Both the position numbers and the translations under genes were made by a program. From JBFKQC01 sp041627895 (GTDB lineage Bacteria > Pseudomonadota > Alphaproteobacteria > Rhodobacterales > Rhodobacteraceae), in assembly GCA_041627895.1 (NCBI GenBank), contig JBFKQC010000106.1:1-9418 (forward strand): 9,418 bases of DNA. The letters run 5' to 3'. The notes under the pieces were generated by a model, which did not search any database, was not told where the DNA came from, and worked only from the letters and a program-made list of their open reading frames with translations. Below, in pieces: positions 7,959 to 9,418 of the stretch. Within the stretch, counting starts at the first letter, position 1; each line of letters begins with the position of its first letter.

Positions 7959-8275
7959 CGCCCGCCCCGCATCCTGGCGACGGCGCGCTCGGTCTCGGCG
8001 ACCTCGGCCGCGCGCCGCGCCTCCTCGGCGGCGCACCAGCGCGCCCAGTCGCGCCGTTCGAACCACAGCGCCAGGCGCCACGCGACCAGAACGCAGACCA
8101 CAACGCCCAGCGCCAGCGCCGCCCAGACCGTCGCGACCGGCACCAGCCGCCACAGAAGATAGCCCGCGCCATAGCCCGCAAGGCAGGCCGCGGGCACCAC
8201 GATCCGGCCCCGGTCCACGTGGGACGGGTTGCCGATCTGGCCCATCAGCCCTTCTTCGGTGGCGTTGCCGACCAT
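7955..8275 (-). CDS. Two-helix membrane protein with a charged cytoplasmic-type tail (106 aa)
   Basis: The protein has a polar N-terminus, a short hydrophobic hairpin at about 26-42 and 46-70 (the second rich in Val, Ala and Leu), then an Arg/Glu/Ala-rich helix (72-103) with WFERRDWARWCAAEEARRAA that could form a coiled coil. The ATG at 8275 is preceded by AAGG-type purines; Met11 (8245) is an alternative start that would shorten only the polar leader. It ends in a four-base overlap with the methyltransferase. I do not recognise the family. Topology suggests an inner-membrane anchor with a cytoplasmic helix, possibly recruiting one of the neighbouring soluble products, but this is inference. 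Confidence 0.7.
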   Translation of the reverse strand: MVGNATEEGLMGQIGNPSHVDRGRIVVPAACLAGYGAGYLLWRLVPVATVWAALALGVVVCVLVAWRLALWFERRDWARWCAAEEARRAAEVAETERAVARMRGGR

Positions 8276-8298
8276 GTCCGCCTTTGTCCTTATCGCCT

Positions 8299-8316
8299 CG
8301 GCCTACCCGCAGGCCG
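8299..8316 (-). terminator. Hairpin CGGCCT-ACCCGC-AGGCCG between the 62-aa and 106-aa genes
   Basis: A perfect 6-bp inverted repeat with a 6-base loop lies in the 61-base gap between two same-direction genes. The minus-strand sequence that follows (GAGGCGATAAGGAC) has no T-tract. A stem 24 bases before the next start codon is more likely to affect mRNA processing or translation than to terminate. Confidence 0.3.
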
Positions 8317-8336
8317 GTGTCCCGGTCCGCGCGCCG

Positions 8337-8525
8337 TCACCATTGCGGCGCGGTTCCCTTGACCGCCTCGTAAAGCATTATGAACATCTCCGATCCAAAG
8401 CCGACCCCCGGCGTGGGCTCGCCATCGGACATGCCAACCATGAGAAACAGCCGGTCGAACCAGCCGTCCTGATATCCATAGACCGTAATCCCGGACAAAA
8501 TCGCGATTCCCACCCAGAACTTCAT
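8337..8525 (-). CDS. Small conserved-looking hypothetical protein after sufB (62 aa)
   Basis: The product begins MKFWVGIAILSGITVYGYQD and has one N-terminal hydrophobic segment (3-18), either a membrane anchor or an uncleaved signal, followed by a Gly/Asp-rich stretch and a final helix with MFIMLYEAVKG. There is no signal-peptidase-like Ala-x-Ala. GGAGG (8531-8535) five bases before the ATG makes the start clear. It lies 55 bases after the sufB stop in the same transcript. The family and function are unknown. The good ribosome site and sensible codon use argue that it is a real small gene rather than spacer. Confidence 0.7.
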   Translation of the reverse strand: MKFWVGIAILSGITVYGYQDGWFDRLFLMVGMSDGEPTPGVGFGSEMFIMLYEAVKGTAPQW

Positions 8526-8580
8526 TCCGGCCTCCAATGCCCCGGGGTCCAGGACCGGTACAGCGCCCCGAAACCCCGTC

Positions 8581-9418
<838 letters not shown>

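Noticed and set aside
7242..8162. 306-aa plus-strand open frame over the methyltransferase
   Set aside because: It is antisense to a gene with intact SAM-binding motifs and has no recognisable domain.

Overview
The window reads as chromosomal DNA from an alphaproteobacterium, most likely of the Rhodobacteraceae/Rhodobacterales. This is inferred from the GC-rich, GC-third-position-biased coding, the integrase type next to a tRNA-Arg, and a suf operon that carries YIP1-like membrane genes between sufD and sufS. No rRNA or other taxonomic marker is present.

Left part (1 to about 1874): one end of an integrated mobile element. It holds gene debris (1-314), a short array of degenerate 8-bp tandem repeats (361-408), and a tightly packed rightward module: a 44-codon ORF with a TTG start (435-569), an excisionase-like HTH protein (566-919) and a tyrosine recombinase (724-1806). 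The integrase points at the 3' end of a tRNA-Arg(CCG) gene on the opposite strand (1875-1951), the usual geometry for a tRNA-targeted island or prophage. The far end and cargo of the element lie outside the window on the left.

Right part (2052-9418): a long leftward operon for SUF-type iron-sulfur cluster assembly. In transcription order it contains sufB (3' part only, cut by the window edge), a 62-aa protein, a 106-aa two-helix membrane protein, an FkbM-type methyltransferase, a 58-aa two-helix membrane protein, a cupin, sufC, sufD, a 164-aa four-helix membrane protein, a YIP1-like membrane protein, and sufS. SufB, SufC and SufD form the SufBC2D scaffold, with SufC as ATPase. SufS is the cysteine desulfurase that supplies sulfur. 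All catalytic residues checked are present: the SufB Cys/His/Glu, the SufD Cys/His, the SufC Walker and signature motifs, and the SufS Lys225 and Cys364.

The most unusual part is the five-gene block between sufB and sufC. Four of its genes (106-aa protein to cupin) are joined by 4-nt ATGA stop/start overlaps, which implies translational coupling. Similar overlaps join sufD, the two membrane genes and sufS. No sufA, sufT or sufE is visible; they could lie elsewhere. I found no CRISPR array, no complete insertion sequence and no convincing new defence system. The best leads are the accessory genes inside the suf operon, the out-of-frame excisionase/integrase overlap and the 8-bp repeat array.
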